A DNA stretch of 64,000 bases from Siphonodentalium dalli (lineage: Eukaryota > Mollusca > Scaphopoda > Gadilida > Siphonodentaliidae), in the NCBI GenBank assembly GCA_032622095.1, contig CP136061.1:124322754-124386753 (forward strand), in the 5' to 3' direction. Position numbers and translations under genes: made by a program. This document shows positions 25,601 to 36,734 of the stretch, piece by piece. The notes beneath the pieces are model-generated. The model was not told the DNA's origin. It saw only the letters and a list, made by a program, of their open reading frames with translations, and searched no databases. Numbering within the stretch: position 1 is the first letter of the stretch; each line of letters starts with the position of its first letter.

Positions 25601-27256
25601 CGTCAATAATTTGAATTATAACTTTAATATAAAACTAAAATTCTGCAATTTTTAGTGTACTAAATGTAGAAATTTAACATTTATTGAACTACATGTAACA
25701 ATGTAAGAACGATTCTATATCAAACATCTCAATAAGTGCGCTGACAAGACTTAGTTCGTTTATATTACTGTGTATGACTGCTCAAAATGCAATCATTATA
25801 ATGTTTCAAAGTAAAGCAACCACTCAGATGAAACGGGAAATATGATTCGTTGAAGCTGATGCGGCCTGATTATTCGACCAATCAACATCCATGTTTTATC
25901 TTCACACGCTAAATATAAATCCTGGAATTTCCCAAGCAGTGAAAACGGAAACAATCGAAGCTTCTAACGAGTTTCCTTGAGCGAGGTTCTTAATTAACTA
26001 CGTTACTTAACTAAACAAAATCAATATTAGCGATGGTATTGTGTAGTAGTATCAACTATAAATAGTTAAATATTAAAATAAAAAAAGACAGTAATACAAA
26101 AACCGACCCAATAACATATCGAAACGAACCGTGAATCGTATCGTGGGCATTTACCGCGAATCACCGAAACCGCGATGTATCGTTGTAGCCCTATCGCGGA
26201 TATATCTTCGCGGATGTCTTATTGTTGCAGTACGTAGCTTTTATGACCGCGCTTATTCGATATTTAGGTGCGAATGCAGAATACAACAGTTAACAATACC
26301 GATGAAGTATGTCTCAATGGGAATGTAGACTAAAGTTCGTATTGCGAATTATCGGGTTGTATTTAATCTGACTAGTAGATTTTTGGTCTGCATTTAGAGA
26401 CTGCTGGTGTGGTGAACGAGAAACCTTCAGTGATAAGCCGTAGTTGTTGTAATAATTTGAAGGAATAGTTGTTTTAACGGAATTCTGAGGTGGCGCATTC
26501 ACGAAACCAATATATTTATATGCCTAATATAAATTATCTTGAGGGTGTTACCATTTATGATCGTGGTTTTCTTGTTCAATATGTTACTTGATTCCCACAC
26601 TCCAAATTGTGCTGTCCTCGCCAAAGCTCCAAAGTAGTGAGGCTCAGCGAGCACCCAGTTTGTATATCCGTCGGTTTGTTGTGAATAATGATCACTATTC
26701 GGAACGTGATTGTGTGAAATTGTGTCAGATATCAATCCCCGTGCAACTGACAATCGTGGAAACTAATATTGCTTAAAAAGCAACCCCGAGCGAATAATTG
26801 GGGATTACTTCGCCAGCGGCCATATTGGCAGCCATCGGGGGAAATCGACTTTAAAGCATTGATCTTTTCTAATTACATTCCAATCGATGTATAAAACTAT
26901 AGTCGCTATGTTGGAAATATCATGCTGTCGTACAAACTCCAGGACTTTGGCTGCCGTATCGTATATATATTTACAGATTGTGTGCAAACATGAAATAGAA
27001 CCGACCGAAACAGTAATTTGCAAACGGTCACCAAATCTGTACGCCGGTGGGCTATTAATAGACATAATTTATTTACTTCAATTTCAACCGAAAAATATAA
27101 AAAGCCGGACTTCGTTGGGTTAATCTTTTGCAACAAGTCATCCGTGAATTTCATTATGCTTACGTGTTTGAATATCGCTTCAAATCCTCGAGGCTTCACG
27201 CTGTTTTCGACTATTTGACGGATAACACGCAAACCGTTTTTCACTGCTCCTGACAT
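22680..27256 (-). CDS. ACOT13: Acyl-CoA thioesterase 13 (THEM2) family, three exons
   Basis: Three exons with consensus splice sites give a 148-residue hotdog-fold thioesterase, close to the ~140 of the vertebrate enzyme. Exon 1 is 27164-27256 (ATG to donor GTAAGC). Exon 2 is 24079-24275 (acceptor CACTTAG, donor GTGAGT). Exon 3 is 22680-22836 (acceptor TTCCAG, stop TGA). Phases join cleanly. The active-site segment NRFGSLHGGAAATLVD supplies Asn54, His60 and Asp69, and exon 3 carries GRTLAFLDVTI and QGQHTKFVG, the family's carboxy-terminal signature. Such enzymes hydrolyse medium- and long-chain acyl-CoA in mitochondria and cytosol. The introns hold a TTAA MITE, a 145-bp hairpin MITE and an R3 repeat. 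Nothing suggests that the gene is broken. Confidence 0.92.
23301..23800 (+). mobile_element. TTAA MITE, copy 2 (diverged)
   Basis: Starts after TTAA at 23297-23300 with AGGCACGGCGGCGTT and keeps the interior order of copy 1, including CGCTCTTTATTA-TTCCATA-CAGG and GTGGCGGTTTTTGACGG. The right tip is degraded and no matching TTAA is seen. It lies in intron 2 of the thioesterase gene. Confidence 0.75.
25080..25200. repeat. Imperfect hairpin GGACTAGATACTGGCTCTATGA
   Basis: CCTGGAAATGGACTAGATACTGGCTCTATGA on the left pairs with TCATAGAGCCAGCGTCTAGTCCAACCTGG on the right across a ~55-bp loop. Probably a small palindromic MITE. Confidence 0.7.
25275..25419. mobile_element. 145-bp palindromic MITE
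   Basis: Begins ACAGTTATCCCATTGTTTC and ends with its reverse complement GAAACAATGCGATAACTGT. The inner stem GGAAGTCAATATTCAC/GTGAATATTGACTTCC encloses a short GC-rich loop. ATAATA-type sequence flanks both sides. It lies in intron 1 of the thioesterase gene. Confidence 0.85.
26195..26590 (+). repeat. Dispersed repeat family R3, copy 2
   Basis: Same order of blocks as copy 1: TCGCGGATGTCTTAT, GACCGCG, GCATTTAGA, GGTGTGGTGAACGAGAAACC, TTGTTTTAACGGAATTC. Intronic. Confidence 0.7.
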
Positions 27257-27458
27257 TTCCTTGAATGTCGTGGGATAAGGTTGTGCACTATGCGAGAGAA
27301 CTCTATTTCTGTTTTAACTTTAATTTCTGTCTGCTTGTGGAAATCGCAAGATTCACACCCGGGATTACTGGGACTCTAGACTGATTGACCTCATTTTAAA
27401 TTGTATCCAGATTCATGATAAAGGGGTAAATCATGTTCAGATACGAACCCAGCGTAAT

Positions 27459-27789
27459 GCTGAAGGGGTCACTCTCACCAAAAAAAAGTGCCGAAGGGTA
27501 CACAGGGTTTGAAAGTGTGCTGAAGGTACACAGGGTTTGTGATCGACACGAACACCATGCATTACTTAAATTGTGTTTATGAAAGTCTGGCGCCCATTAG
27601 CAGTTTGTTTTCAGTACATTTTAATATTCACTGGAACGTAAACAATTATTCTCTAACAAAAATCATGGCAGATACGAAAACTGAATGTCCTTTTTAGAAC
27701 GACATTTCAAACCCTGTGTACCCTTCAGCACATTTTGAAAATCCTGTGTACCCGTCAGCACTTTTTTTGGTGAGAGTGACCCCTTCAGC
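27459..27789. mobile_element. 331-bp inverted-repeat MITE
   Basis: GCTGAAGGGGTCACTCTCACC is repeated inverted at the right end. Internal GTACACAGGGTTTG units are also mirrored. The middle ~170 bp is unrelated AT-rich sequence. It lies 0.2 kb upstream of thioesterase exon 1, so it could sit in the promoter. Confidence 0.85.
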
Positions 27790-30700
27790 CTCAGTAATTG
27801 CTTGTTTTGTTCATGTTCCGGGGTCAAAATAGGTTGATAAACACACACGAAAAAGATCTGCACGTAGGGACTATAGATATACACATCACATAAAAACATA
27901 TTGATAGATGATGCCAGGCAAAAATCCCCTTTATTTTACAGCATGTCAGATCATGTAACAAAAAAAAACAAAACATTTCGTTGTTTGGATTCAGGGATTA
28001 TTCTGATGTGGTCATAATAAAGTGCGTTTATGTGGAAAGTTGAAAACATATATAAGGAATTCCTGTTCACGTAATTCAGTAGTTCTTTCACAAATATAAT
28101 AAAATAGTGCCCGTATACAGGTATAGGTATCTCCCAGTCTGGGTGAACGTCGACTCTATATTTGAAATACATATTTAGGTATGAGTAACGTTGTAATGAA
28201 TATTTAGATATGAGTTTACTCAGACTGGGTATCTCCATATACGTTGATCCCCAGAACTGGACAAAATACAACATTTGTTATGTTTAATTTGTTGTCTGTC
28301 CATGCATAATGAGTATAGCTTGTGGTTTATTAATCGACCTAACAATGATTAGGCTGATGCTACATAAAATTAATTGCCCCATCCGATTTCACACCAAATT
28401 AGTCAAAATTTCCTACGCTAATTCTCCGCTTATCAGACGAACATGATAATTACTTGCTAAAAAAAAAGGTCGATCGAAACACGTGGGTATCCCGAATAAT
28501 CCATAATGACCATAAAATCTTGTTTTATTTTGTTGTGTTTGTTTCATTTATTGGGCTGTGTTTGTTTGTTTCTTTGTTGGGGAGGGGGCGGAGGCGTCGA
28601 CCAAAAATAAAAACCTGGTAAGTCGATATCAGACTGTCAAAACCTCAATGAATGAACTATTTTATTCGATCAGATCTTTATTCTGGACCCGGTTGTTACG
28701 GGGTGAATCTTTATTAAATATTAAATATTATTTTGTTTTTTTTTTCTCATTTTCATCACGCTACACAACATGCACAACCATATTTATATACATGTTTTGG
28801 GTTAATTCATATTTTGACCCAGAGATTCACCCGCAACAAGAGGATCCTAAAGTTATAATTGCTAAGCTATGGTGGTCGCTAAAATTCCCCTTTTGGTGAC
28901 AGCTCGGGTAATGAGAGCCATTACTAAACGTCATCTAGATCATATTATTACGCATATATAACATATATTGGAGCTTTAATGTATAGTCATTGTGACAAAT
29001 GTCTATGTACCGGTAATGGCTATGTATATATAGTTGATTATATGTAATTTTTGTGTATATGTGTATAGTATGTGGTTGGCGAGAAAGCATATGAACACAT
29101 TTTTAAAATCGAACGTGGTAAACTAAGTTATGATAATTATGAAATATGTACACACATACGTCACATATGATGTGTTCACAAAGGGCGCATACGTTCCAAT
29201 TTGTTGAAAGGTCCATCGCCAAACATGCAACGGCCAAATTATTATCGGTTATAGTGAAATAGACCAAATTATTATCGGTTATATTCAAACACCCAGTGCC
29301 AACAACATGACAAACGCCTTGGCGATTGACTTGTTATGTTGACATGTTGCCAGCTCACGGCAAATACACTTAACTGTTATTTTCTCGGTTCTCTTATACC
29401 ACATTAGAATTGTTTTCGGCTGGCATATATCTTTTCTTTGTTATTTGTTCTAATTTCTATCGAAATAGAGGTCTGCAATTGACTGACAGAAGCCAATATA
29501 TACGGCGGCTGAACACTGATGATTTACAAACAATCTCGAGAGTAGCTATGAAACAATTTCCGATAAGGTTTCATTCACTACCGAATATGGCGACTAAATA
29601 ATCATAATGCCTTCGTTTCACGACAGCACCACCTCAGAATTCCGTTAAAACAACTAATCCTTCAAATCATTACAACTGCGGCTACTCATTGAAAGTTTCT
29701 CATTCACCACACCAGAAAACCTCTAAATGCGAACCAAACATCTACTAATCGGATTAAATACACTCGGGATACTTCGCAATAAGACCTTCAGTCTTCATTC
29801 GAACGAAGACATATGCTCACAGTGTTGAGTTGTCGGGGTTATTTCGGACACCACCGAGGGGTAATAAAAACAAATAGTATGACCATACGCTAGCGTAATT
29901 AACGAACCACAGCTAAACCACAAGCATAAGCTAGGATATATCTGTGCCTTTTTTAATCTTATAAAAATAACTTCATATAGATGCATATTCCGATCAAATA
30001 AGATTCACTTAGGCCTTTTATCGTTATGGGATTATGATTAATTTCACTCCAGACATACACAAGGGTTCACCGAAAGAGTTGGTCATATAGCTAGCAATTT
30101 CGTGTATAAATTAGGTCAATCAAACATCAGGTCATGTGAGAAATCAGAGGTTCGCAAACAAACAAACAAACAAACTACGAGCTCTCGACGCAGACTTAAA
30201 ACCTGAACAAAACCTTTAAAAGCCGTTTCTTTTGTACAAATTATTATAGAATATAAACTCCGAACATCAAACTATATAAGTATTCAAAAATCAAGACTGT
30301 TGGTTGTTGTCGAGAGGGGAGTATTTTACTGAAATTAACCATTATATTATTGACGCTGTGTGCGCAATCCGATTGAGATGTGTACTATATACGAACAGGC
30401 TTGTCGATTTCAGAAATATCATCATGTCGATTTCAACGAAACTCGACGAACAACGTCATCGTGTAGCTTTCACCACCGACCGAATTCGCGATAACCTGAA
30501 TATATCTTCTGATTTGTTCATAAGTGTGTGTTCCCTGTAGATTCATGAAAATGGAAGGATATCTAAGGATTATCGGATTCACATATGTACTATGTAATAT
30601 TAGGATAATTTAAACGCGATATAATAACGTTTGCATGAATCACCGAATTCCGATTCCAGTATTGTCTCCAGTATCGCCCTGAGTGAATAAGATTTTCTCA

Positions 30701-30969
30701 TTGCACGCGCGATTTATATTTTAGGCCACTCCAATGCAAATATTTGACAGTCCTTAATATGTCATAATTATGTTCTCAATGAAATGTAAACCGCTGCTAC
30801 GAATGATCTTCACTGTGCATAATTCCGATAGTAACTCCCCTCATTTTGGAACGCCGGTAACTGCCCATCGATCTACTGTGCGACAAAAGTGGTCGCAAAA
30901 ATTCAAAATTCAAAAAACGAGCGTCGTATTAGATAATAATTGGTGACGTCACAAAATCAGATATAGCCT
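27790..30969. other. Intergenic stretch, no confident gene
   Basis: AT-rich. It contains a short inverted repeat around CCCAGTCTG-GTGA (28,133 and 28,222), a 25-bp direct repeat AAATTATTATCGGTTATA near 29,235 and 29,266, and an R3 copy at 29,628. A plus-strand frame beginning ATGTCGATTTCAACGAAACT at 30,424, preceded by a weak acceptor, might be a small exon, but I cannot support it. Confidence 0.4.
29628..29790 (-). repeat. Dispersed repeat family R3, copy 3 (partial, reversed)
   Basis: Reverse complement of the GCATTTAGA to CCGTTAAAACAACTA part of copies 1 and 2. Confidence 0.7.
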
Positions 30970-30973
30970 TTAA

Positions 30974-31520
30974 AGACACGGTTGGCCTTGGCGGTGGGTA
31001 TCCTGTGAAAATATCTCCACCCGTCAAAAACCGCCACAAACAGAAAGAACATCAACATGTAGATAGACTTTGTCCGTATACAAATAAGAAATATCGCATA
31101 AACAGTATGTTATGGTCATATGTTTGACCATTGTTATGTAAACAAAAGCATAAAAAGTTACTTTTCTGGTGTTTGTTTATATTATGACGGTAAACACAAA
31201 GAGCGTTCTTTGTAGGTGAATACCTGATATGGAACTAATAAAGAGCGTTAATGCCATTTGTGTGTGATTAGCCAGTAGCATTGTGCTGTCTTCTGTAACA
31301 CAATCAGGCTCTTGCTTATGTAAAATATAGTAGGTCTTTATGATAACATGCTGTTTTCGTGATGGTCATGGTATATATGAACGGAACTGTATGCGTCTTA
31401 ATGCGTGTTAATTGTCGAAAATATTCATATTTGTTCCAAACACCGTAAACAGAAAACACATTAAAACGCATACAGTTCCGTTCATATATACCATCACCAT
31501 CGCGTAAACAGCATATCGAC
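30974..31520 (-). mobile_element. TTAA MITE, copy 3 with internal flip
   Basis: Begins AGACACGGTTGGCCTT after TTAA (30970-30973) and runs in the reverse order of copy 1. After GAACTGTATGCGT the sequence turns back on itself and repeats the same tip inverted (GCATACAGTTCCGTTCATATA at 31,469). The expected outer AGGCACGTGC terminus is lost. Confidence 0.75.
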
Positions 31521-31779
31521 AGATCCTCGTGAAAATAGGTTCACATTGGACCTAAATAATAACATGGGTTCATATGGGACTTATTTTATTCTGAAATAAG
31601 TACATGTGGACTAATACCGTTATTCCGTTAGGTGGACCGGTCACACTACCCCTGAGCAGATTAAGACTGCCAAAAATTACATTCGAAATAATTTAAATTC
31701 AACGACTCCACTGAATTCAACGGTCCATGTAATGCTACATTAATACATAATTCCCCAATATATCCACAATGGTCAGTTG

Positions 31780-34077
31780 GCGAGCTTTTTGTCTCAAAAC
31801 CGAATGATAGAAATGTTGATTCACATCTGCAGCAGAAGAAATATTATGTAAGTCTGATCGGAAATTTGTTAAAGTTGATAATGCTTACTTTAAGCACAGC
31901 TAAAACAGGCCATGGTTTGACAAAGAATGTAGAACAGACGAAAGAGTTTTAACAGAGCCAAAAAGAAGTTTAATAAAAATAAGTCCGAACTAAATAAAGC
32001 CGCTTTAAGATCTGTTAGTAAGATTTACAAGAACACAATGAATAAGAAAATTGTTTCTATGAATGAACGTTGCAATAGCGAACTTCGGTGTCTGTCGCAG
32101 AGTTCTGCAGGCGAATTTTGGCGAACCCTCGAAAAGTACTCATCCAGCAGAGCGGCCGATATTGAAATTCCCATTGGGGTGGACGATTTTTTGACCACTT
32201 TAAATCACTGAATGTTGAAGAAAAAAACAACGCAACTAGATCCCCTAATTAACGAGATGTTTGGTTTAGAAACAACTGAAGAATTGAACAACCCCATCAG
32301 TTCAGAAGAAATCTCCAGTGTTATTGACAAGTTGAAATTAAATAAATCAAGTGGGGTTGATCGGGTCTCGAATGAGTACATCAAGACAACTAAAGACGTT
32401 ATGTTACCGTGTTACACTCGTCTATTAAACTCGATACTTGATACTGGTGTTTTCCCGATGAATGGACAAAAGGGTTAATCGTACCCCTATATAAAAATAA
32501 AGGCTCTCGTAACAACCCAGATTCATATAGGGGAATAACTTTGCTCAGTTGTATTGGAAAGGTATTTACCGAAATTCTAAATAAGCGATTATCAGAGTAC
32601 ATAGAACGACAGGGAATTTTAAGCGATAATCAGTCTGTGTTCAGGAAACATCGTTCCAATTTAAACACTATTTATATATTATACGCAGTTTTTGAAATTT
32701 ATTTGCGAGGTGGGAAGAAACTCTTTTGTACTTTCGTAGACTTCAAACAACAAGCATTTGATCATTTGATACCGTTTGGCGACAGGGTCTGTGGGTAAAA
32801 CTCTTGAGAAGCGGAATAAACGGAACATTCTTCCAGGTAATCAGACGTATGTACCAGACCACCAAAGCTTGTGTTATGAGGGGTGGTCTGAGATCTGAAT
32901 ATTTTTCTTGCACAACAGGAGTGAAACAGGGGGTAAATCTTTCGCCTCTTCTATTCTCGCTGTATCTGAGTGACCTTGAGGATTTCTTAGAAACCTGCTC
33001 TATAAACGGTTTGAAATACCTGTCATCTCGTATGTATGAACAACTTGGCGCATATTTGAATTTGTTCTGCATTCTTTATGCACGTGATATACAACGCTCA
33101 CCAGATGCCTTCAGTGATTATGCAAGTTAGTGTGAACTGAAGGTAAACACACAGAAGATTAAGGTTATGATTTTTGGCAACATAAGGGCTGAAGCTGACA
33201 TAACATTTTCTATTGATGGACATGAACTAGAAGTTGTTGATGAATTCGTTTACCTTGGTGTCAAATTATTTTTATAACGGACGCTTTTGTCGCGCGATAA
33301 AATATAACGGCGTGAAAGCAACAAAGGCTATATATGTATGGACTACTCTCTAAGGTTCAAAAGCTGTCCCTATCAACCGACCTGGCATTGAAACGTTTTG
33401 ACTCGCTCATTAAGCTAATCCTTCTTTATGGGTGCAAAGTTTGGGGGCTCCGAAAATATAAGGGACATAGAAGCCGTACATTTAAATTTGTGCAAGTCAT
33501 TAACACATATGAACAGTAGTACTCCAAATTACATGGTATACCGTGAGCTCGGTCGTTAGCATCTTTACATTGAGATAAAAAAGAGAATGATATAATATTG
33601 GTCCAAACTGATAACCCAACCTGACCATAGATTAATGTGCAAACTGTACTGATTGTTGATTTCCGTTGAAATGGGTGGGGAAAAGGTTCGATTGATTGAT
33701 TGCTATGGCACAACCCTCCAGTCTACTGGGTTCGATGACACTTGGCAACGCCAAAAGATCATGACACATTCGATGATGGGCAGTATGCACTCAGCTTTGA
33801 TTAATGCTTTTAAATCAGATTGGGATAGAGATATATCTGCCTCTTCTTCTCGTGGCGAACTAAACAGACATCTTAAAACCAAGCCCACTCTCAGTGTTTT
33901 TTATTATGAATTATGGCAATTGTCGATGGTAATCGAAACACTATTCATTTAATATGTTCGCGGGTGGATACTTGTATATATGTGTACATATGTTCTACAT
34001 TATGCATGTCACTATATGTTATATATTTTCCATGTACCATGTAAAATGGCTGGAAATAAACAATCAATCAATCAGTG
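31780..34077 (+). pseudogene. LINE reverse transcriptase, decayed
   Basis: Pieces in several frames appear in the order of a LINE ORF2. There is a KPWFDKEC pre-RT segment near 31,910, then KLKLNKSSGVDRVSNEYIK near 32,330. GITLLSCIGKVFTEILNKRL lies near 32,530, then GVKQGVNLSPLLFSLYLSDL near 32,920. The YADD catalytic box is seen as YARD at ~33,080. DEFVYLGVKL and a LILLYGCKVWG thumb segment complete the run. Frameshifts and stops separate them, and the endonuclease domain is missing. The 3' end is AATAAACAATCAATCAATCA, a short repeat tail typical of such elements. Confidence 0.85.
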
Positions 34078-34598
34078 AAAACACATTATAAAGAGCGTAC
34101 ATCTAGTTGGTAAGCCCTTTGTTCCTGTAAAATTAAGAACAATGCGCGCTTATTCCATATTGAAATTGTCTCATGTATGGCTGTTTTAATTACAAGCGTT
34201 TAGGACCATATATAGCGTAATTGGCTTTTAAAATAATGCCAATATGACCTTATTTCGCGCAATTATAAAACAAGCGCGTATTGTGTTCATTTTCACCAGA
34301 ACAGGCTGATATTCCACATCAAGTTAAAGAAATCGAACAGTTGAGTTGAACATTTCATGCCCGAATCAACAACAATTTGAAATTTCAGTCCGAAATAGGT
34401 TGACATTGTTCTGGATATTTAAATTCCCAACCATTATTTAGTGAAAACATGGCATAATTATGTCAACGCCGATATCAACTGATCAATTACATTAACCAGT
34501 TTAGACAACACCATAGATATTGCCGTTGGTGGTACGAAAGTAGGCCCGACATCCACACGCGCAACCATCGCCCGGGATGTGCGCGCCATGCAGTGATA

Positions 34599-34604
34599 TG
34601 TATG
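34599..34604. other. Target-site duplication TGTATG, left
   Basis: TGTATG directly precedes AGTAGTAATGGGGG. It is repeated with the junction duplication at 35240-35245 and is present directly after the right terminus at 52246-52251. A 6-bp duplication is the Polinton norm. Confidence 0.85.
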
Positions 34605-34941
34605 AGTAGTAATGGGGGACACTATGGCCCAGTACCCCCCAGTGGGGGACACTATGGCCCAGTACCCCCCAGTGGGGGGCACTATGGCCCAGTACCCCCA
34701 GTGGGGGACACTATGGCCCAGTAGCCCCCAGTGGGGGACACTATGGCCCAGTACCCCCCAGACATGGACACTATGGCCCACTGGGCCATAGTGTCCATGT
34801 CTGGGTCATAGTGTCCCCCACTGGGGGGTACTGGGCCATAGTGTCCCCCACTGGGGGGTACTGGGCCATAGTGTTCCCCCACTGGGGGGTACTGGGCCAT
34901 AGTGTCCCCCACTGGGGGGTACTGGGCCATAGTGCCCCCAT
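34605..34941. repeat. Left terminal palindrome of 30-bp repeats, outer copy
   Basis: Five tandem ~30-bp units (ACTATGGCCCAGTACCCCCC, then AGTGGGGGAC) run to a centre at 34781 and then repeat in reverse complement, so the terminus can fold into a ~165-bp stem. Frames across it are translations of the repeat. Confidence 0.95.
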
Positions 34942-35245
34942 ATCATTTATTTTTCAAAAAACAAGAACAAGAACAATGAACAATAATATATTATTATACA
35001 TCAATAATATTAACAAAGTACAATAATTTATGTACAAAACAAGGTCTCAGACTTGAAGAAACTTAATTGAACATCCTACAACATCCTACGCTGAATCAAT
35101 AACAAAAGAGTCTATTTTGTGGAGTTGTTGACACATTCGTTGTTATCTGATCGTCGTCTTCTTTGCGTTGTATGTTGTATGTTTGCCCGACATCCACACG
35201 CGCAACCATCGCCCGGGATGTGCGCGCCATGCAGTGATATGTATG

Positions 35246-35553
35246 AGTAGTAATGGGGGACACTATGGCCCAGTACCCCCCAGTGGGGGACACTATGGCC
35301 CAGTACCCCCCAGTGGGGGGACACTATGGCCCAGTACCCCCCAGTGGGGACACTATGGCCCAGTACCCCCCAGTGGGGGACACTATGGCCCAGACATGGA
35401 CACTATGGCCCAGTGGGCCATAGTGTCCATGTCTGGGGGGTACTGGGCCATAGTGTCCCCCACTGGGGGGTACTGGGCCATAGTGTCCCCCCACTGGGGG
35501 GTACTGGGCCATAGTGTCCCCCACTGGGGGTACTGGGCCATAGTGCCCCCCAT
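35246..35553. repeat. Left terminal palindrome, inner copy
   Basis: Second copy of the palindrome, centred near 35413, with the same start AGTAGTAATGGGGG and preceded by the same TGTATG. Confidence 0.95.
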
Positions 35554-35814
35554 ATCATTTATTTTTCAAAAAACAAGAACAAGAACAATGAACAATAATA
35601 TATTATTATACATCAATAATATTAACAAAGAACAATAATTTATGTACAAAACAAGGTCTCAGACTTGAAGAAACTTAATTGAACATCCTACAACATCCTA
35701 CGCTGAATCAATAACAAAAGAGTCTATTTGTGGAGTTGTTGACACATTCGTTGTTATCTGGTCGTCGTCTTCTTTGCGTTGTATGTATATCAGCCGTCGA
35801 TGTCCTGGTGAAGT

Positions 35815-36288
35815 TTAATTCAACAGCAAATTTGCTTTTCTGTATAATCGACCATAGTGCTTTCCAAACCATCGAACTATTGTTCTGTCATTCTTGAAGA
35901 AATCCCGAGAATTGAATAATCTTTTCATCCTCTTTCCTTTCATCATGTGGTGGAGTGCGAATATACAATATAATCCACACACATTTGTCGCACGATGTTG
36001 ATATCGTGTTGTATTCATAGTCCATGCTGATGAGTTCCTTTTTATGAATGATAACATATATCGTCTCGGTGGTGGTAGTCCAAAGGAGTCGAAGTATACA
36101 GCTGATCTTCCATTGAATAACATCAATGCTCAGTGTTCTCCTGGCTGATCCGATGAGTGCGTATTCACAATATATGCTTGAATATGTTGTGGTTTCTTCT
36201 CTGGTAACAGATCTCTAGCACAAACATATGTGTTAAGTTTACACAACCAGGAATTGTCCAGAATATATTGAAGTTCAGCTGTCTGCAT
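35815..36288 (-). pseudogene. Adenain-type (ULP1-like) virion maturation cysteine protease, one in-frame stop
   Basis: Encodes the maturation protease that in adenovirus-like particles cleaves capsid precursors. The amino half (from ATG 36288) ends with a Gly-Glu-His triplet carrying the catalytic histidine. An in-frame TGA at 36130-36132 follows directly, where the family normally has tryptophan. The same frame then continues with YFDSFG (acidic catalytic residue) and NVCGLYC (catalytic cysteine). Length ~157 codons, near the family's 180-200. The 5' end overlaps the preceding gene by 14 bp. As written the product would lack the cysteine; a single substitution explains it. Readthrough cannot be excluded. 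Confidence 0.85.
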
Positions 36289-36733
36289 CGTTGTAATTCT
36301 CTTTGACTCGCTGTGACCACATCAGAGTCCACTCTGCGTCGAATTTTTTGCGGTTGAGCTCTAAACTGTTTCTCAGATGATCCCACATGACGTATGCTTC
36401 GAACTTCTCCTTACAGTGTGGGTTTAACTCCATCAGCTTCGGGAACCATCTTTCCATAACATTGTATATGTCAAGTTTAATCAGCGCTAAGTCGATAAAC
36501 TGGTTTGTCCAATCATCAGTTATAGAGAACAAACACAGAACATGTTCACGTTGACTAGGATGTTCTATTTTACATCCTTCACAGTTTGCTGACACTTCCT
36601 TGCGAATAAGTTCTTGTAGTTCTTCAATCATAGCGTTGTTGAGTGTGTCCAAGATCAGGTTCCATCTCGGAGCAAAGTTTTGTGAACATTGGTATTCTTC
36701 ATAGTAGTTCCATAGCTGTGATGTGAACTCCAT
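36275..36733 (-). CDS. Conserved Polinton protein with C-x2-C/PSQ-x2-H-x-C motif
   Basis: 152 residues, open. I do not know its function. Around residues 51-67 it has NCEGCKIEHPSQREHVLC, a Cys/His set of the type that can bind zinc. From memory, a similar CxxC...PSQ..H.C motif occurs in hypothetical proteins of other invertebrate Polintons; this needs a search. The rest is helical, rich in Trp and charged residues. It starts 1 bp after the capsid stop and overlaps the protease start by 14 bp, so it is probably on the same late transcript. No membrane segment or signal peptide. Confidence 0.7.
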   Translation of the reverse strand: MEFTSQLWNYYEEYQCSQNFAPRWNLILDTLNNAMIEELQELIRKEVSANCEGCKIEHPSQREHVLCLFSITDDWTNQFIDLALIKLDIYNVMERWFPKLMELNPHCKEKFEAYVMWDHLRNSLELNRKKFDAEWTLMWSQRVKENYNDADS

Positions 36734-36734
36734 C

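Larger units (their letters stand above)
34544..35787. repeat. 641-bp tandem duplication across the host/Polinton junction
   Basis: The segment starting GCCCGACATCCACACGCG at 34544 restarts at 35185. Each copy contains ~60 bp of host flank, TGTATG, a complete terminal palindrome and ~230 bp of element interior (AAAAACAAGAACAAGAACAATG to TTTGCGTTGTATG). The second copy continues into the rest of the element. It must postdate insertion, or be an assembly artefact. Confidence 0.85.

Noticed and set aside
34605-34941. CRISPR-like regularly spaced repeats
   Set aside because: The repeats are contiguous 30-bp units without variable spacers and are arranged as a palindrome at a transposon end in a eukaryotic genome.
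34458-35638. Gly/Trp/Pro-rich open frames across the terminal repeats
   Set aside because: They are translations of the 30-bp unit in several frames and both strands; no independent coding signal.
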